NCBI RefSeq assembly: GCF_900156465.1
Contig: NZ_LT707064.1
Coordinates: 4,479,001-4,543,000, forward strand
Direction: 5' to 3'
Length of the DNA: 64,000 nucleotides
From: Pseudomonas sp. 7SR1
GTDB taxonomy: Bacteria; Pseudomonadota; Gammaproteobacteria; Pseudomonadales; Pseudomonadaceae
The notes below the pieces were generated by a model that worked only from the letters and a program-made list of their open reading frames with translations, made no database searches and had not been told where the DNA came from. Within the stretch, counting starts at the first letter, position 1. Each line of letters opens with the position of its first letter. The position numbers and the translations under genes were made by a program. Positions 54,535-63,298 of this stretch are shown here, in pieces.

Positions 54535-55318
54535 GATCGGGATTCTCGCAAGGTTGGCCGAGCGCCAGGTTGCCCCGGCGGGTCGTGTGGTCATGGATAG
54601 GGGTACGTTTGAACAACAGGCGCAGGGCTTGCCAGTAGATGGCCGAGACGGTGCGCAGGCTCATCCAGGGGAAGGCCAGGATGTATCGATGCAGTGCCTT
54701 TCGCTCCAGCGGTTGGCGGTGCAAGGCGAGGTCGGCCTCGAAGACCTTGTCGGCGCCTTGCCAGTTCTCCATGTGGATGCGGACGCGCTCCTCGTCCAGG
54801 ACGAATCGCAGGCGATACTCCATGTCCAACGGCATGAACGGCGACACATGGAAAGCCTTGGCCATGGCGAATGACTTCGCATGAGCGTCTTGCACCGGCA
54901 GTACATAGTGAAAACGTTCATGCCAGGGGGTGTTGCGCACTTCCAGCAGGATCGCCGTCAGATGCCCGTCCCGGTCATGGCAAAAATAGAAACTCACCGG
55001 GTTGAACGACAGCCCCCAGCAACGCAGTTGGGTGAGCAAGCGGACCGGGCCCTCGGGCATCTGTCCCGTGGCCTGACCGACCAGCAGGCGGGCAGCCTGG
55101 GCCAGCGATTCACCCTGGCGGGTCAGCGCCGGCAGGTAGTCGGTCTCGCGCCAGCTCAGGGGCGCCAGGCGCCGACGCCCCAGCCACCGAGACAGGCCCA
55201 GCAGCCAGGTTTGCTCGTCCAGGTCCAGGTAAAACATGCCGGTCCGGTAGCGAAAAGCATGGCGTCGCGGCGACAGGCGCCGATGGCTGATCCAGCCCAG
55301 GCAAAGGCTGCTGTTCAC
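54509..55318 (-). CDS. DUF1365 family protein
   Basis: A 269-residue protein starting MNSSLCLGWISHRRLSPRRH, with FRYRTGMFYLDLDE, GLSFNPVSFYFCHD, and FHVSPFMPLDMEYRL, which define DUF1365. It usually sits between a flavin amine-oxidase-like gene and a Cfa-like gene, exactly as here. The start overlaps the oxidoreductase stop (ATGA type). Presumed to act in modifying unsaturated acyl chains; the reaction is unknown. Confidence 0.92.
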   Translation of the reverse strand: MNSSLCLGWISHRRLSPRRHAFRYRTGMFYLDLDEQTWLLGLSRWLGRRRLAPLSWRETDYLPALTRQGESLAQAARLLVGQATGQMPEGPVRLLTQLRCWGLSFNPVSFYFCHDRDGHLTAILLEVRNTPWHERFHYVLPVQDAHAKSFAMAKAFHVSPFMPLDMEYRLRFVLDEERVRIHMENWQGADKVFEADLALHRQPLERKALHRYILAFPWMSLRTVSAIYWQALRLLFKRTPIHDHTTRRGNLALGQPCENPDHVESYPER

Positions 55319-56562
55319 AATGATTCTCCGAAGTGCTCAGCCACCTTCAGAGCACTGACCACGCCGTCTTCGTGAAAACCGTTGCCCCAGTAGGCGCCAC
55401 AGTAATAAGTGAACTGCTGGCCCTGCAGCTCCGCCTGGCGCGCCTGTGCGGCGGAGGCCGCCAGGCTGTACTGCGGATGGGCGTACTGGAAGCGGGCGAT
55501 GATTTTCGCTGGATCCACGAGCGCCGTCTGGTTGAGGCTCACGCAGAAGGTCTCCGGCGCCTGGAGGCCTTGCAGGATGTTCATGTTGTAGGTCACTGCG
55601 GCCGGAGCCTGCTCGGTGCCGCCGAGGCGGTAGTTCCAGCTGGCCCAGGCCCGGCTTCGGCTTGGCAGCAGGCGGGTATCGGTGTGCAGCACTACATCGT
55701 TGTCGGCATAGCCGATGGCGCCCAGCACGGCTCGTTCTTGCAGGCTGGGCGCTTCCAGCAGCGCCAGGGCCTGGTCGCTATGGCAGGCGAACACCACGTT
55801 GTCGAAGCGTTCGGTGCCGGCGGCGCTGACAAGAGTGACGCCTCCTTCGTCACGGCTGACGCGCAGGACTTTGCAACCGAGGCGGATCCGTTCGGCAAAC
55901 GGCCGGCACAGCGGGGCTACATAGCTACGCGATCCGCCCTGGATAACCCGCCATTGCGGACGATCATTCACCGACAGCAAACCGTGGTTGCGACAGAAAC
56001 GCACGAAGAACTGCAAGGGGAAGCCGAGCATGTCAGCCCGAGACATGGACCAGATGGCCGACCCCATCGGCACGATGTAATGGTCGATGAAGCGGTGCCC
56101 GTATCCTTGGGCCTGCAGGTACGCACCCAGGGTGGTGTCGGTATCGATACGCTGACTGTCCAGGTCGGCCAGGGCCTGGCGGTTGAAGCGCAGGATATCG
56201 CGCAGCATCCTCCAGAACCCCGGGGATACGAGATTGCGCCGTTGGGCGAACAGGGTGTTCAGGTCGTGGCCGTTGTATTCCAGGCCTGTGAGCGGATCAT
56301 GGACAGAGAAGCTCATCTCGGTCGGCTGTGAGGTCACCTCGAGCTGATCGAGCAAACGGATGAAGTTCGGATAGGTCCAGTCGTTGAATACGATGAAGCC
56401 GGTATCTATGGCATAGGGCTGACCACGCCAGATTACATCGACGGTATGGGTGTGGCCGCCGATCCATTCGGCGGCCTCGAACACCGTCACCTCGTGTTTG
56501 CGTGACAGCAAGTGGGCACAGGTCAGGCCCGCGATGCCACTGCCAATAATCGCTATGCGCAT
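55315..56562 (-). CDS. FAD-dependent amine-oxidase-like oxidoreductase
   Basis: A 415-residue NAD(P)/FAD protein: IAIIGSGIAGLTCAHLLSRK at the N-terminus, EAAEWIGGHTHTVDV, and FTYYCGAYWGNGFHEDGVVSAL at the C-terminus, as in the phytoene-desaturase-like proteins next to cfa genes. Partner of the DUF1365 and methyltransferase genes in one overlapping operon. It may oxidise the methylated acyl chain. Function assigned by context. Confidence 0.9.
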   Translation of the reverse strand: MRIAIIGSGIAGLTCAHLLSRKHEVTVFEAAEWIGGHTHTVDVIWRGQPYAIDTGFIVFNDWTYPNFIRLLDQLEVTSQPTEMSFSVHDPLTGLEYNGHDLNTLFAQRRNLVSPGFWRMLRDILRFNRQALADLDSQRIDTDTTLGAYLQAQGYGHRFIDHYIVPMGSAIWSMSRADMLGFPLQFFVRFCRNHGLLSVNDRPQWRVIQGGSRSYVAPLCRPFAERIRLGCKVLRVSRDEGGVTLVSAAGTERFDNVVFACHSDQALALLEAPSLQERAVLGAIGYADNDVVLHTDTRLLPSRSRAWASWNYRLGGTEQAPAAVTYNMNILQGLQAPETFCVSLNQTALVDPAKIIARFQYAHPQYSLAASAAQARQAELQGQQFTYYCGAYWGNGFHEDGVVSALKVAEHFGESL

Positions 56563-56568
56563 TGATCG

Positions 56569-57321
56569 TTATTCCTGTTCATGACGGGCCAGGCGTTGAC
56601 CGAGAGCCAGACGCAGGCGCGCGGGCAGCGCCCCGAGCAGGCGCAGCACCAGGGTGAAAATGCCGGGGAAATTGATCTCCAACGGGCGTCTGGGCAGACG
56701 CCGGGCGATGTGTGTGGCGGCACGCTGCGCCGACCACAGCAGGGGCATGGGGAAGTCGTTGCGGCGCGTCAGCGGCGTGTCGACGAAGCCGGGGCTGACC
56801 AGGGTGACGTCGATGCCCTCGCGGGCCAGGTCGATGCGCTGTGACTCCACCAGATAGCGCACCGCGGCCTTGGAGGCCCCATAGGCACCGGCCCGGGGCA
56901 AGGCCAGCCAGGTCACGGAGCTGCCCATCACCACCAGGTGGGGGCGTTGGCCGGCGCGAAGCAAGGGGAGGGCCGCCGCCAGACAGTAGCTGACGCCCAG
57001 CAGATTGGTGCGCAACACACGCTCGACCACGGCCGGGTCGAACTGGCCCGGCTCCAGGTACTCGCAGGTGCCAGCGTTGAGGACCGCCATGTCCAGCGCC
57101 CCCCAGGCCTGCTCGATCCGGGCGGCGATTCCGGCAACCTGCTGCGGGTCGTCCAGATCGCCGATGGCCAGCAATACCTGCCCCGGAAAGCGTTCAGCCA
57201 AAGGAGCAAGGCGATCGGCGCAGCGACCACCCAGTGCGACCTGATGACCTTGCTCCAGCAGGCTTTGCGCCAGGGCGGCACCGATACCGCTGCTGGCGCC
57301 GGTCAGCCAACAGCGGCTCAT
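56569..57321 (-). CDS. short-chain dehydrogenase/reductase
   Basis: A 250-residue SDR: cofactor motif WLTGASSGIGAALAQ, NAG in AVLNAGTCEY, catalytic Ser in MGSSVTWLALP, and YGASKAAVRYLVES with the Tyr-x3-Lys pair. The C-terminal extension (EINFPGIFTLVLRLLGALPARLR) is hydrophobic, suggesting membrane association. Start overlaps the NTF2-like stop. It belongs to the lipid operon and may act on acyl intermediates. Confidence 0.92.
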   Translation of the reverse strand: MSRCWLTGASSGIGAALAQSLLEQGHQVALGGRCADRLAPLAERFPGQVLLAIGDLDDPQQVAGIAARIEQAWGALDMAVLNAGTCEYLEPGQFDPAVVERVLRTNLLGVSYCLAAALPLLRAGQRPHLVVMGSSVTWLALPRAGAYGASKAAVRYLVESQRIDLAREGIDVTLVSPGFVDTPLTRRNDFPMPLLWSAQRAATHIARRLPRRPLEINFPGIFTLVLRLLGALPARLRLALGQRLARHEQE

Positions 57322-57740
57322 GCCAGCCTGCCTTTGAGCCAGCGGATTGCGCCGCCCATGACGGGAATGTGTTCGTAAAGCAGGGCGCCAGCGTCGAAAT
57401 AATCCTGGTGGAAGTGGACACGGTCATGCCACTGCAAGTGACTGCATCCCTGCAAGGTGATCTGTTGTCCATGGGCCAGGCGTGAATGGCGGAACTGCAG
57501 GGTCCAGCGCAGGTAACCCTGCCCGGGCTGCACTTCGTCCGTGCCGCTGATGAGGTAGCGGATATCCTCTGCGTTGGCGTACAACTGGGCGAAATAGGCC
57601 CGCAGGTCCTGCAATCCGCGAATATGGTGCAGAGGGTCGCAGAAGACGACATCTTCACTGTACAGCTTTTCCAGCGTGTCGAGGTTATCCCCATCGAGGC
57701 TGGCGAAGCGCTCGGCGAATTGCTGCAGATAGGCTGACAT
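57318..57740 (-). CDS. NTF2/SnoaL-like protein
   Basis: A 140-residue cone-fold protein starting MSAYLQQFAERFASLDGD, with LEKLYSEDVVFCDPLHHIRGLQDLRAYFAQLY and MGGAIRWLKGRLA. The family includes isomerases and binding proteins. It is the first gene of the six-gene leftward operon (NTF2-like, SDR, flavin oxidoreductase, DUF1365, Cfa-like, DUF2878), transcribed from the region with two TGTACA operator pairs. Confidence 0.9.
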   Translation of the reverse strand: MSAYLQQFAERFASLDGDNLDTLEKLYSEDVVFCDPLHHIRGLQDLRAYFAQLYANAEDIRYLISGTDEVQPGQGYLRWTLQFRHSRLAHGQQITLQGCSHLQWHDRVHFHQDYFDAGALLYEHIPVMGGAIRWLKGRLA

Positions 57741-57757
57741 GGGTGGCTCCGGGCAAT

Positions 57758-57836
57758 CTTGTACAAGAAAGAATATCTGTACAAGTATTGCTGAAGCCTA
57801 AGGCTAAATCTGTACAAGTCAATGGCTTTGTACAGT
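57758..57836. promoter_or_regulatory. two paired TGTACA operators upstream of the lipid operon
   Basis: TGTACAAG occurs at 57760 and 57778, and again at 57811 with TGTACAGT at 57829: two pairs, each with 18-bp spacing. The pair nearer the gene has the perfect palindrome CTTGTACAAG on the gene-proximal side, as at 51332-51358. They are probable sites for the LitR-like MerR regulator encoded nearby. Confidence 0.8.
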
Positions 57837-57845
57837 TATTTTGAG

Positions 57846-58292
57846 TCAGCGTTTGACTGCGTCCAGTTGGCGGCGCAATTCAGCGACTTCTGCCTCCAGT
57901 TCGCGGACCTTCTCTTCGGCCGATATCTGCGCGGTGACGTCACGCTGGATGCCGATGTAATAGGTCAACTGATCCGCCTCATTGTGCACGGGCGTGATGG
58001 ACAGTTCGTTCCAGAACAGGCTGCCATCCTTGCGGTAGTTACGCAGCACCTGGCGGCAGGGCCGGCGTTCGCGAATCGCCTGGCGGATGGTCGCGATGCC
58101 CGCCTGGTCATGATCCTGGCCCTGGAGAAAACGGCAATCCTGATAGAGGATGTCGTCGGCGCTATAACCGGTGAGGCGCTCGAAGGCAGGGTTGGTGTAG
58201 ATGAGGATGCTCTCGTGGCCCTCCTGCTCGGCGACGACGATGCCATCGTTGGAGTGCTCGACCATCAATTGCAGGAGTTTGGCGTCGATCAT
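57846..58292 (-). CDS. short LOV blue-light photoreceptor, PpSB1-LOV-like
   Basis: A 148-residue single-domain LOV protein that binds FMN and forms a cysteinyl adduct in blue light. The adduct motif is QDCRFLQG with the photoactive Cys53 (same number as in PpSB1-LOV of P. putida), and the FMN-contact segments TNPAFERLTGY, NYRKDGSLFWNELSITPV and YYIGIQRDVT are intact. A C-terminal coiled coil (ISAEEKVRELEAEVAELRRQ) replaces any effector domain. The ATG at 58292 is preferred over a GTG at 58301, as it matches the short-LOV N-terminus (MIDAKLLQ). It lies beside a LitR-like regulator and the lipid cluster, and is probably the light input. Confidence 0.92.
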   Translation of the reverse strand: MIDAKLLQLMVEHSNDGIVVAEQEGHESILIYTNPAFERLTGYSADDILYQDCRFLQGQDHDQAGIATIRQAIRERRPCRQVLRNYRKDGSLFWNELSITPVHNEADQLTYYIGIQRDVTAQISAEEKVRELEAEVAELRRQLDAVKR

Positions 58293-58420
58293 GGGGGTCA
58301 CCTACAGGATTATGCGGCGCTATGCGAAGCGCCGAGGCGGTTCGCTACATGATGACCTACGCAGGCTCGCCGCAAAAGGTATCTATGGGTTTAGAATGTG
58401 CCACCCTTCGGAAAACCACT

Positions 58421-59308
58421 ATGACTCAAACCCCTTCACCCGATCTGCTGCCCATGCGGGATGTGGTCAGCCTGACCGGCATCAATCCGGTGACGCTGCG
58501 TGCCTGGGAGCGGCGCCATGGGCTGATTCGCCCGCAACGCACCGACGGTGGGCATCGGCTGTACACGCCCGACGATGTCCAACGGATACGCGATATCCTG
58601 CGCTGGACTTCCGATGGCCTGCCCATCAGCAAGGTCGGCGAAATGCTCCAGGGCGAACGCGATGAGCCCCCTCGGCAACTCAATGCCATCCAGGATTGGC
58701 GCGCCGCCGTATTACGCGCCACGAAGGCATTCGATATCCAAGCGCTGGAAGAGACTTATCAGCAACTGTTCACGCTCCTGCCCAGGGCAACGGCATTGCG
58801 TGAAGTGTTGATGCCGGCCTGGCACGAGCTGTCATCAGGCAGCGCGTTTGGCGAGTGCAGTCAATGGCTGCTGCTCGATACCTTCCTGCGCGCTCGCCTC
58901 ATGCTGCGCTTGCAGATGAACCAGGTCGAAGCCCCGCGCGTACTGCTGGCGGGCACCGAAGGGCATGCCGAGTTGCAACTGCTGTGCGCCGGTGTGCTGT
59001 TGAGCGGTAGGCAACAACGCATCGAAGTGCTCGGCTGTGGGCAACCACTGGAGGAGCTCCCCTTGCTCTGCGCGGCGATCCAGCCTGCTGCGCTGGTGAT
59101 TGCGGTACAGGCACCAGTGAGCCCGATCCTGGCCAAGCGGCTGCGTTCGTTGCAGATGGAAATCGCCTGTCCACTGGCCCTGACAGGGGCGGGATCGGCG
59201 GGTTCGCAGGCTGCCTTGCAAGGTATTCCGCTGTGTCTGTTGAACGAGCAGGACGCCGATGTGGCAGGGGTGCTCAGTGCCTTGATCAAGGGCACCCTGG
59301 ACCTTTGA
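58421..59308 (+). CDS. LitR-like MerR-family regulator lacking a clear B12-binding motif
   Basis: A 295-residue protein with an N-terminal MerR domain (MRDVVSLTGINPVTLRAWER, then DGGHRLYTPDDVQRI) and a C-terminal half shaped like the helical-plus-B12-binding fold of CarH/LitR. The DxHxxG cobalamin signature is not found; GTEGHAELQLL is the nearest segment. It therefore resembles class II LitR proteins (PplR-like) of P. putida, which control light-induced genes together with a short LOV protein. It is divergent from the LOV gene. The paired TGTACA sites are its likely targets. Confidence 0.85.
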   Translation: MTQTPSPDLLPMRDVVSLTGINPVTLRAWERRHGLIRPQRTDGGHRLYTPDDVQRIRDILRWTSDGLPISKVGEMLQGERDEPPRQLNAIQDWRAAVLRATKAFDIQALEETYQQLFTLLPRATALREVLMPAWHELSSGSAFGECSQWLLLDTFLRARLMLRLQMNQVEAPRVLLAGTEGHAELQLLCAGVLLSGRQQRIEVLGCGQPLEELPLLCAAIQPAALVIAVQAPVSPILAKRLRSLQMEIACPLALTGAGSAGSQAALQGIPLCLLNEQDADVAGVLSALIKGTLDL

Positions 59309-59535
59309 TTTGCATGGCCTACCGTGGCTCCGCTACGTATAGCCCGCCAGTATTGCTCCTCCTGGCCCGAAAAAAGATCGTAGGCCTGCACGCCTTGCCA
59401 GCGGATATCTGGGTGGCGATCACTACGACGCTGGTTCTTGCCATGGAAAAAATGATGGTAAAGTGATGGCGTTGTCTGAGGGTCAATCGAGCTACGCTGG
59501 ACGTTTTCAAGAGCCAATTCGAGCAAGGAAGCCAA

Positions 59536-60624
59536 ATGAATCAAAATGCATCCGCCACTGAATTCCAGCTACCTGAGCGCATAGGTATCGCAGCTGACCT
59601 GTGTTTTTCAGTTTCAGATCATGTTGGCTACCTGGCGGATTGTCTGCTCGTTCATGACGAAGTCGTGATTCCACTCGACGCTGCGGTATTGAACCGACTG
59701 GAGGCAGCTTTTGATACGGGCCCCCTCCATCTGCTGATACAGAAAAAACGTATTCGTTTTTGCCCGTCCTACTCGTTAAGTCATGCAAACGGCGTCGAGC
59801 CGCAAACGTATGATCGCGATCGATTTTTCGCCAGTGTCCGCGACAGGGACATGCATAAGCATGGCAGTGATCGCGATGCGCTGTTCAAGGACATAGAAGA
59901 CACGTTCGTTGACCCGATTGGATTCAACTACTCGACCTGGTTGCCAGCCAGGGATGTCATTGAAGATGCCTTCGCTTATTACGCAGGGCGTCCAGGTTAT
60001 GAGTTTCTCTTTCCCAGCGCGCGGTACTATCTGAGTGGTGCAATAACCGGGGTCGCCAGAATGAATGACCTGATGCTGGCCGGGGTCCCCTCCATGGAAA
60101 TGGATCTGGAGTTACCTCAGTTATTGGAATTGTGCTACCCCATCAAACGATTGAAAGGCGCCTCCCCAGAAGCTGACCATTTCGCGGCAAAGGGTGTAAT
60201 CGAGCAACTTCATAAGGTTCAGAATCTTCCAACGTTTGAAAAGCTCGCTTCAAGTTCACTCAGGCGAGAAGAGGAAATCAAAGACATCGTGGACATCATC
60301 TTGAGTGATGAAGCCCACGACCTGAAGTCTTGGCTGGCAAGAAATCTGAAAGCCGATCTTGATGTACGTGCAGCCTATGATTCGGCTGAAAAGCGGCTGC
60401 CGTCCAAAAAGTCATGGACGAATTGGGTCAGGTTCGGGATGTCCACCGGCGTCGGTACGGTTGCCGGTTTGTTCCTGGCTGGACCACCAGGTGCCATAGC
60501 GGGGGCAGCGATAGGAGCAGCAGATCTGGCCGGAGGTGAAAAAGCAGTCGCTCTTTTTGATGGCTATCACCCTAAATTATGGCTATCGCACATACAACGA
60601 ACCGGGCTACTGAAAAAAATCTGA
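59536..60624 (+). CDS. unrecognised 362-residue protein with C-terminal glycine-rich hydrophobic segment
   Basis: I do not recognise this family. The product is largely soluble, starting MNQNASATEFQLPERIGIAA, with many charged residues. Near residues 300-334 it has a Gly/Ala-rich hydrophobic stretch (TVAGLFLAGPPGAIAGAAIG) that could form a membrane hairpin, then a short basic tail. AAGGAAG precedes the ATG. Base composition is visibly less GC-rich than the neighbours, and no gene is nearby in the same unit, which suggests acquisition by transfer. Nothing supports a specific function. Confidence 0.75.
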   Translation: MNQNASATEFQLPERIGIAADLCFSVSDHVGYLADCLLVHDEVVIPLDAAVLNRLEAAFDTGPLHLLIQKKRIRFCPSYSLSHANGVEPQTYDRDRFFASVRDRDMHKHGSDRDALFKDIEDTFVDPIGFNYSTWLPARDVIEDAFAYYAGRPGYEFLFPSARYYLSGAITGVARMNDLMLAGVPSMEMDLELPQLLELCYPIKRLKGASPEADHFAAKGVIEQLHKVQNLPTFEKLASSSLRREEEIKDIVDIILSDEAHDLKSWLARNLKADLDVRAAYDSAEKRLPSKKSWTNWVRFGMSTGVGTVAGLFLAGPPGAIAGAAIGAADLAGGEKAVALFDGYHPKLWLSHIQRTGLLKKI

Positions 60625-60838
60625 TCCCGATCGCATCGGGTGCGTATGCCTTGAGCAAACGCCTCCAGCAATGACAGGCGAAAGTTCATGTTTGCCTGCA
60701 AGCAGCGTTCGCGCACCGTAGCCGGACGCTACCGTCCTACCTCAGACGTCCTCGACCAGCCACAGGTCGTTTCTGGAATATCGAGGCGCCCAGCTAAGGG
60801 GCAGTGTGCTGATGACCTGCTGACGCCGATGGATTCTC

Positions 60839-61726
60839 ATGAGTGACCCAATGGAACGCATACCCTTGGCGCAGCAGGTGCCTCGCCCGCAGCTGGGGAT
60901 TGTCCTGTGCCTGCTGTCGATGATGATATTCGCGTTCCAGGACGCGATCACCAAGGTCATGGTGAGGGACCTTCCGGTCACCCAACTGGTGATGGTCAGG
61001 TATTGGGCCTTCCTCGCGTTCGCCATCGTCTACAGCCTTTGCAAGGGTGGTTTGCGCGCCGCGTCCAGAACCCGTCACCCTTATCTGCAGGTCATCCGCG
61101 CGCTGATCGGCATTGGCGAGATCGCCTTGTTCGGCATCGGCCTGCGTTATCTGGGACTGGCGCAAACCCACGCACTCTTTGCGGTATTCCCGTTGATGAC
61201 GTTGGCTTTGGCCGGCATTTTCCTGAAGGAATTCGTCGGAATCCGCCGATGGCTGGCGGCAGCGGTAGGCTTTGCCGGCACCCTGGTCATCCTGCGCCCG
61301 GGTAGCGGGGTATTCGAGCTGGCGGCGCTTATTCCCCTGATTGCAGCGCTGTGCTTCGCTGTTTTCAACGTCCTGACGCGAAGAATCAGCCAGGGCGACG
61401 CCTTCGCCACCAACATGCTCTATATGGGGTTGGTGGGAGCGGCCGCCATCACGCTGGTGGGATTTCCCGGCTGGGTCGCGCCAAATCCGTTGCAATGGGC
61501 ATTGCTGGGCGTCCTTTCGATCACCGGCGTCGTGGCCCAGCTGCTACTGTTCCAGGCCCTGCGCTATGCGACGGCTTCTACTTTGCAGCCTTTCAATTAC
61601 ACGCTGCTGGTGTTCGCTACGCTCATTGGATTGTTGTTCTTTGGCGAGCTTCCCGATATCTGGACGGTGACAGGAGGCTGCATGGTCATTGCGGCCGGCT
61701 TGTACGCGGCGCGGGTCGCGAGGTAA
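60839..61726 (+). CDS. DMT-superfamily (EamA) transporter
   Basis: A 295-residue inner-membrane protein with ten predicted hydrophobic segments in two EamA repeats (PQLGIVLCLLSMMIFAFQDA at the start of the first, LAALIPLIAALCFAVFNVLT of the second). Such proteins are drug/metabolite exporters of unknown substrate. It stands alone between the 362-residue orphan and a lipoprotein gene. Confidence 0.9.
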   Translation: MSDPMERIPLAQQVPRPQLGIVLCLLSMMIFAFQDAITKVMVRDLPVTQLVMVRYWAFLAFAIVYSLCKGGLRAASRTRHPYLQVIRALIGIGEIALFGIGLRYLGLAQTHALFAVFPLMTLALAGIFLKEFVGIRRWLAAAVGFAGTLVILRPGSGVFELAALIPLIAALCFAVFNVLTRRISQGDAFATNMLYMGLVGAAAITLVGFPGWVAPNPLQWALLGVLSITGVVAQLLLFQALRYATASTLQPFNYTLLVFATLIGLLFFGELPDIWTVTGGCMVIAAGLYAARVAR

Positions 61727-61843
61727 AGCCCAGGCGAGGGGAGAGAGCCTAGAGATGATGGCCTTTTGATTTCAGCTGGATCCGGCTAGAATTCGTGCCC
61801 CTCTCAGTGAGCGGCATGTAGAAATTCACGCAAGGAAGTTGAT

Positions 61844-62479
61844 ATGCAATTTGCAAAAGCCATAGGCCTCGCCTTGGCCCTGAGCCTCAGTGGATGCGCC
61901 AGTTTCACCAAAGATGAAGTCGCACCCGTGAACCTGCCTTCAATGGCCAGCTACTCGAACAAGCCAAACGTTTATGTCGACTTCGATTTCTATCAAGGCG
62001 AACCTGGCAATGCCAAGGCCACCGAGGTGCCACAGGCGCGTGACATGCTCAAGCCCGAGCTGAAACGAACCTTCGATGAATCGGGGCTCTTCGGGCGGGT
62101 GGTCTTCGACGAGTTCCAGAAGCAACCAGGCGACTACAGCCTTCGACTGAAGGTCTATAACCATGCGCCAGGCGGCGGACAGCTGGTATTGGCGTTCATC
62201 AGTGGTTTCACACTGGGTGTGATACCCGCGGTAGGAACCGACCAGTACACCATGAGCCTTGAAACCCTGGACGATCAAGGACAGCCCCTGGCCAAGTCCA
62301 GCAATCATGATGCGATCAATACCTGGATCGGCATCTGGTTCCTGCCGCTGGCAGGCAACACGCCCAAGGCTGCGGTCACCGATACCTTCAACCGGCAGGT
62401 CAATGCGCTGTTGAAGAACTGGGTCGACACCAACCGCATGAAATACTCCGCTGTCGACACCCGCATTCCAAGGGGCTGA
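61844..62479 (+). CDS. hypothetical lipoprotein
   Basis: A 211-residue lipoprotein with lipobox LSLSGC (Cys18) and mature Ala-Ser start. No named domain was recognised; FTLGVIPAVGTDQYTMSLETLDDQGQPL and IGIWFLPLAGN suggest a compact beta-rich periplasmic domain with a hydrophobic central strand. AAGGAAG precedes the ATG. It is convergent with another lipoprotein of similar style across a shared terminator. Confidence 0.8.
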   Translation: MQFAKAIGLALALSLSGCASFTKDEVAPVNLPSMASYSNKPNVYVDFDFYQGEPGNAKATEVPQARDMLKPELKRTFDESGLFGRVVFDEFQKQPGDYSLRLKVYNHAPGGGQLVLAFISGFTLGVIPAVGTDQYTMSLETLDDQGQPLAKSSNHDAINTWIGIWFLPLAGNTPKAAVTDTFNRQVNALLKNWVDTNRMKYSAVDTRIPRG

Positions 62480-62490
62480 CACTGATGAAA

Positions 62491-62516
62491 AAAAGAGCCG
62501 CAATCGCGGCTCTTTT
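62491..62516. terminator. bidirectional terminator between convergent lipoprotein genes
   Basis: An 11-bp stem (AAAAGAGCCGC / GCGGCTCTTTT) with a 4-base loop has T runs on the exit side on both strands, between genes ending at 62479 and 62522. Confidence 0.9.
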
Positions 62517-62521
62517 CTTTA

Positions 62522-63067
62522 TTACTTCAACGCTTGAGTGAACTGTGGGTCGCTGTACAGGCTCTTGAGAAGATCGTGCACCATCGGGTTGTAATTGTTC
62601 GCGGCTGCCGGAATGGCGATTGCGCCAATGAAACTACTGTCCCATTCACGTTGCACGTCCTTGGTGGACTCGTACAACACCTGATCACCTTTACGCAGCG
62701 TGAAGCGTGCCGCCAGTTGCCCGTGCCCAGTGCCCATGCCTGCGGTCAGCTGACTCTTGACCAGCTGAACCTGCAGCTGCCGGTCAGCACGTGGGTCCAA
62801 CAGACCCGCCTGGCGAAGCTCATCGTTGATCGCGGCCTGGATATGCAATGGAACGCTGCCTGCGGGGGAGGAAATCGGGTTCATGCGCACCATCAGCGAC
62901 CCTTGGCCGGAATCGGCATTTACCTGTGCTTCGCGCAGAGGCTGCATGGGTTCGTTTTTCTTGAGCTGCTGAACGTTCTGGAAATCGGGTTCATAGCGGG
63001 TCATGGTGACACCACAGCCCTGGAGCAACAGAGCGCAGATTGGTAGAGCCAGATAGAGCTTCTTCAC
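62522..63067 (-). CDS. hypothetical lipoprotein
   Basis: A 181-residue lipoprotein with lipobox LLLQGC (Cys18) starting from a GTG with AAGGAT upstream. The mature part begins GVTMTRYEPDFQNVQQLK; AAINDELRQAGLLDPRADRQLQVQL and ARFTLRKGDQVLYESTKDVQREW resemble the DUF4136/DUF4410-like periplasmic fold, but I cannot assign a family firmly. Convergent with the lipoprotein to its left. Confidence 0.8.
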   Translation of the reverse strand: MKKLYLALPICALLLQGCGVTMTRYEPDFQNVQQLKKNEPMQPLREAQVNADSGQGSLMVRMNPISSPAGSVPLHIQAAINDELRQAGLLDPRADRQLQVQLVKSQLTAGMGTGHGQLAARFTLRKGDQVLYESTKDVQREWDSSFIGAIAIPAAANNYNPMVHDLLKSLYSDPQFTQALK

Positions 63068-63298
63068 AGCAAATCCTTATGTGCTTTTTTGAAGGGAGGG
63101 GATTATCGGCAGATAGCTATTGGCCATCAAGGAATAAGTTCTGCGGCAGCAGATACGCCTGACGTCGTGGTAGCTGCGATGTGCGATGAACCTTGCTCAT
63201 TGCCGGAGCCGAAACGGTTCAAATGAGGGCCAACCGACGAGACGGCCGATCTGGAGCAGACCGTGATCCAGACCTCTGAATCCAGTCACCATGTCCTT

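Noticed and set aside
58421..59308. B12-dependent photoreceptor of the CarH type
   Set aside because: The MerR protein lacks the DxHxxG cobalamin signature, so light sensing is assigned to the adjacent LOV protein instead.
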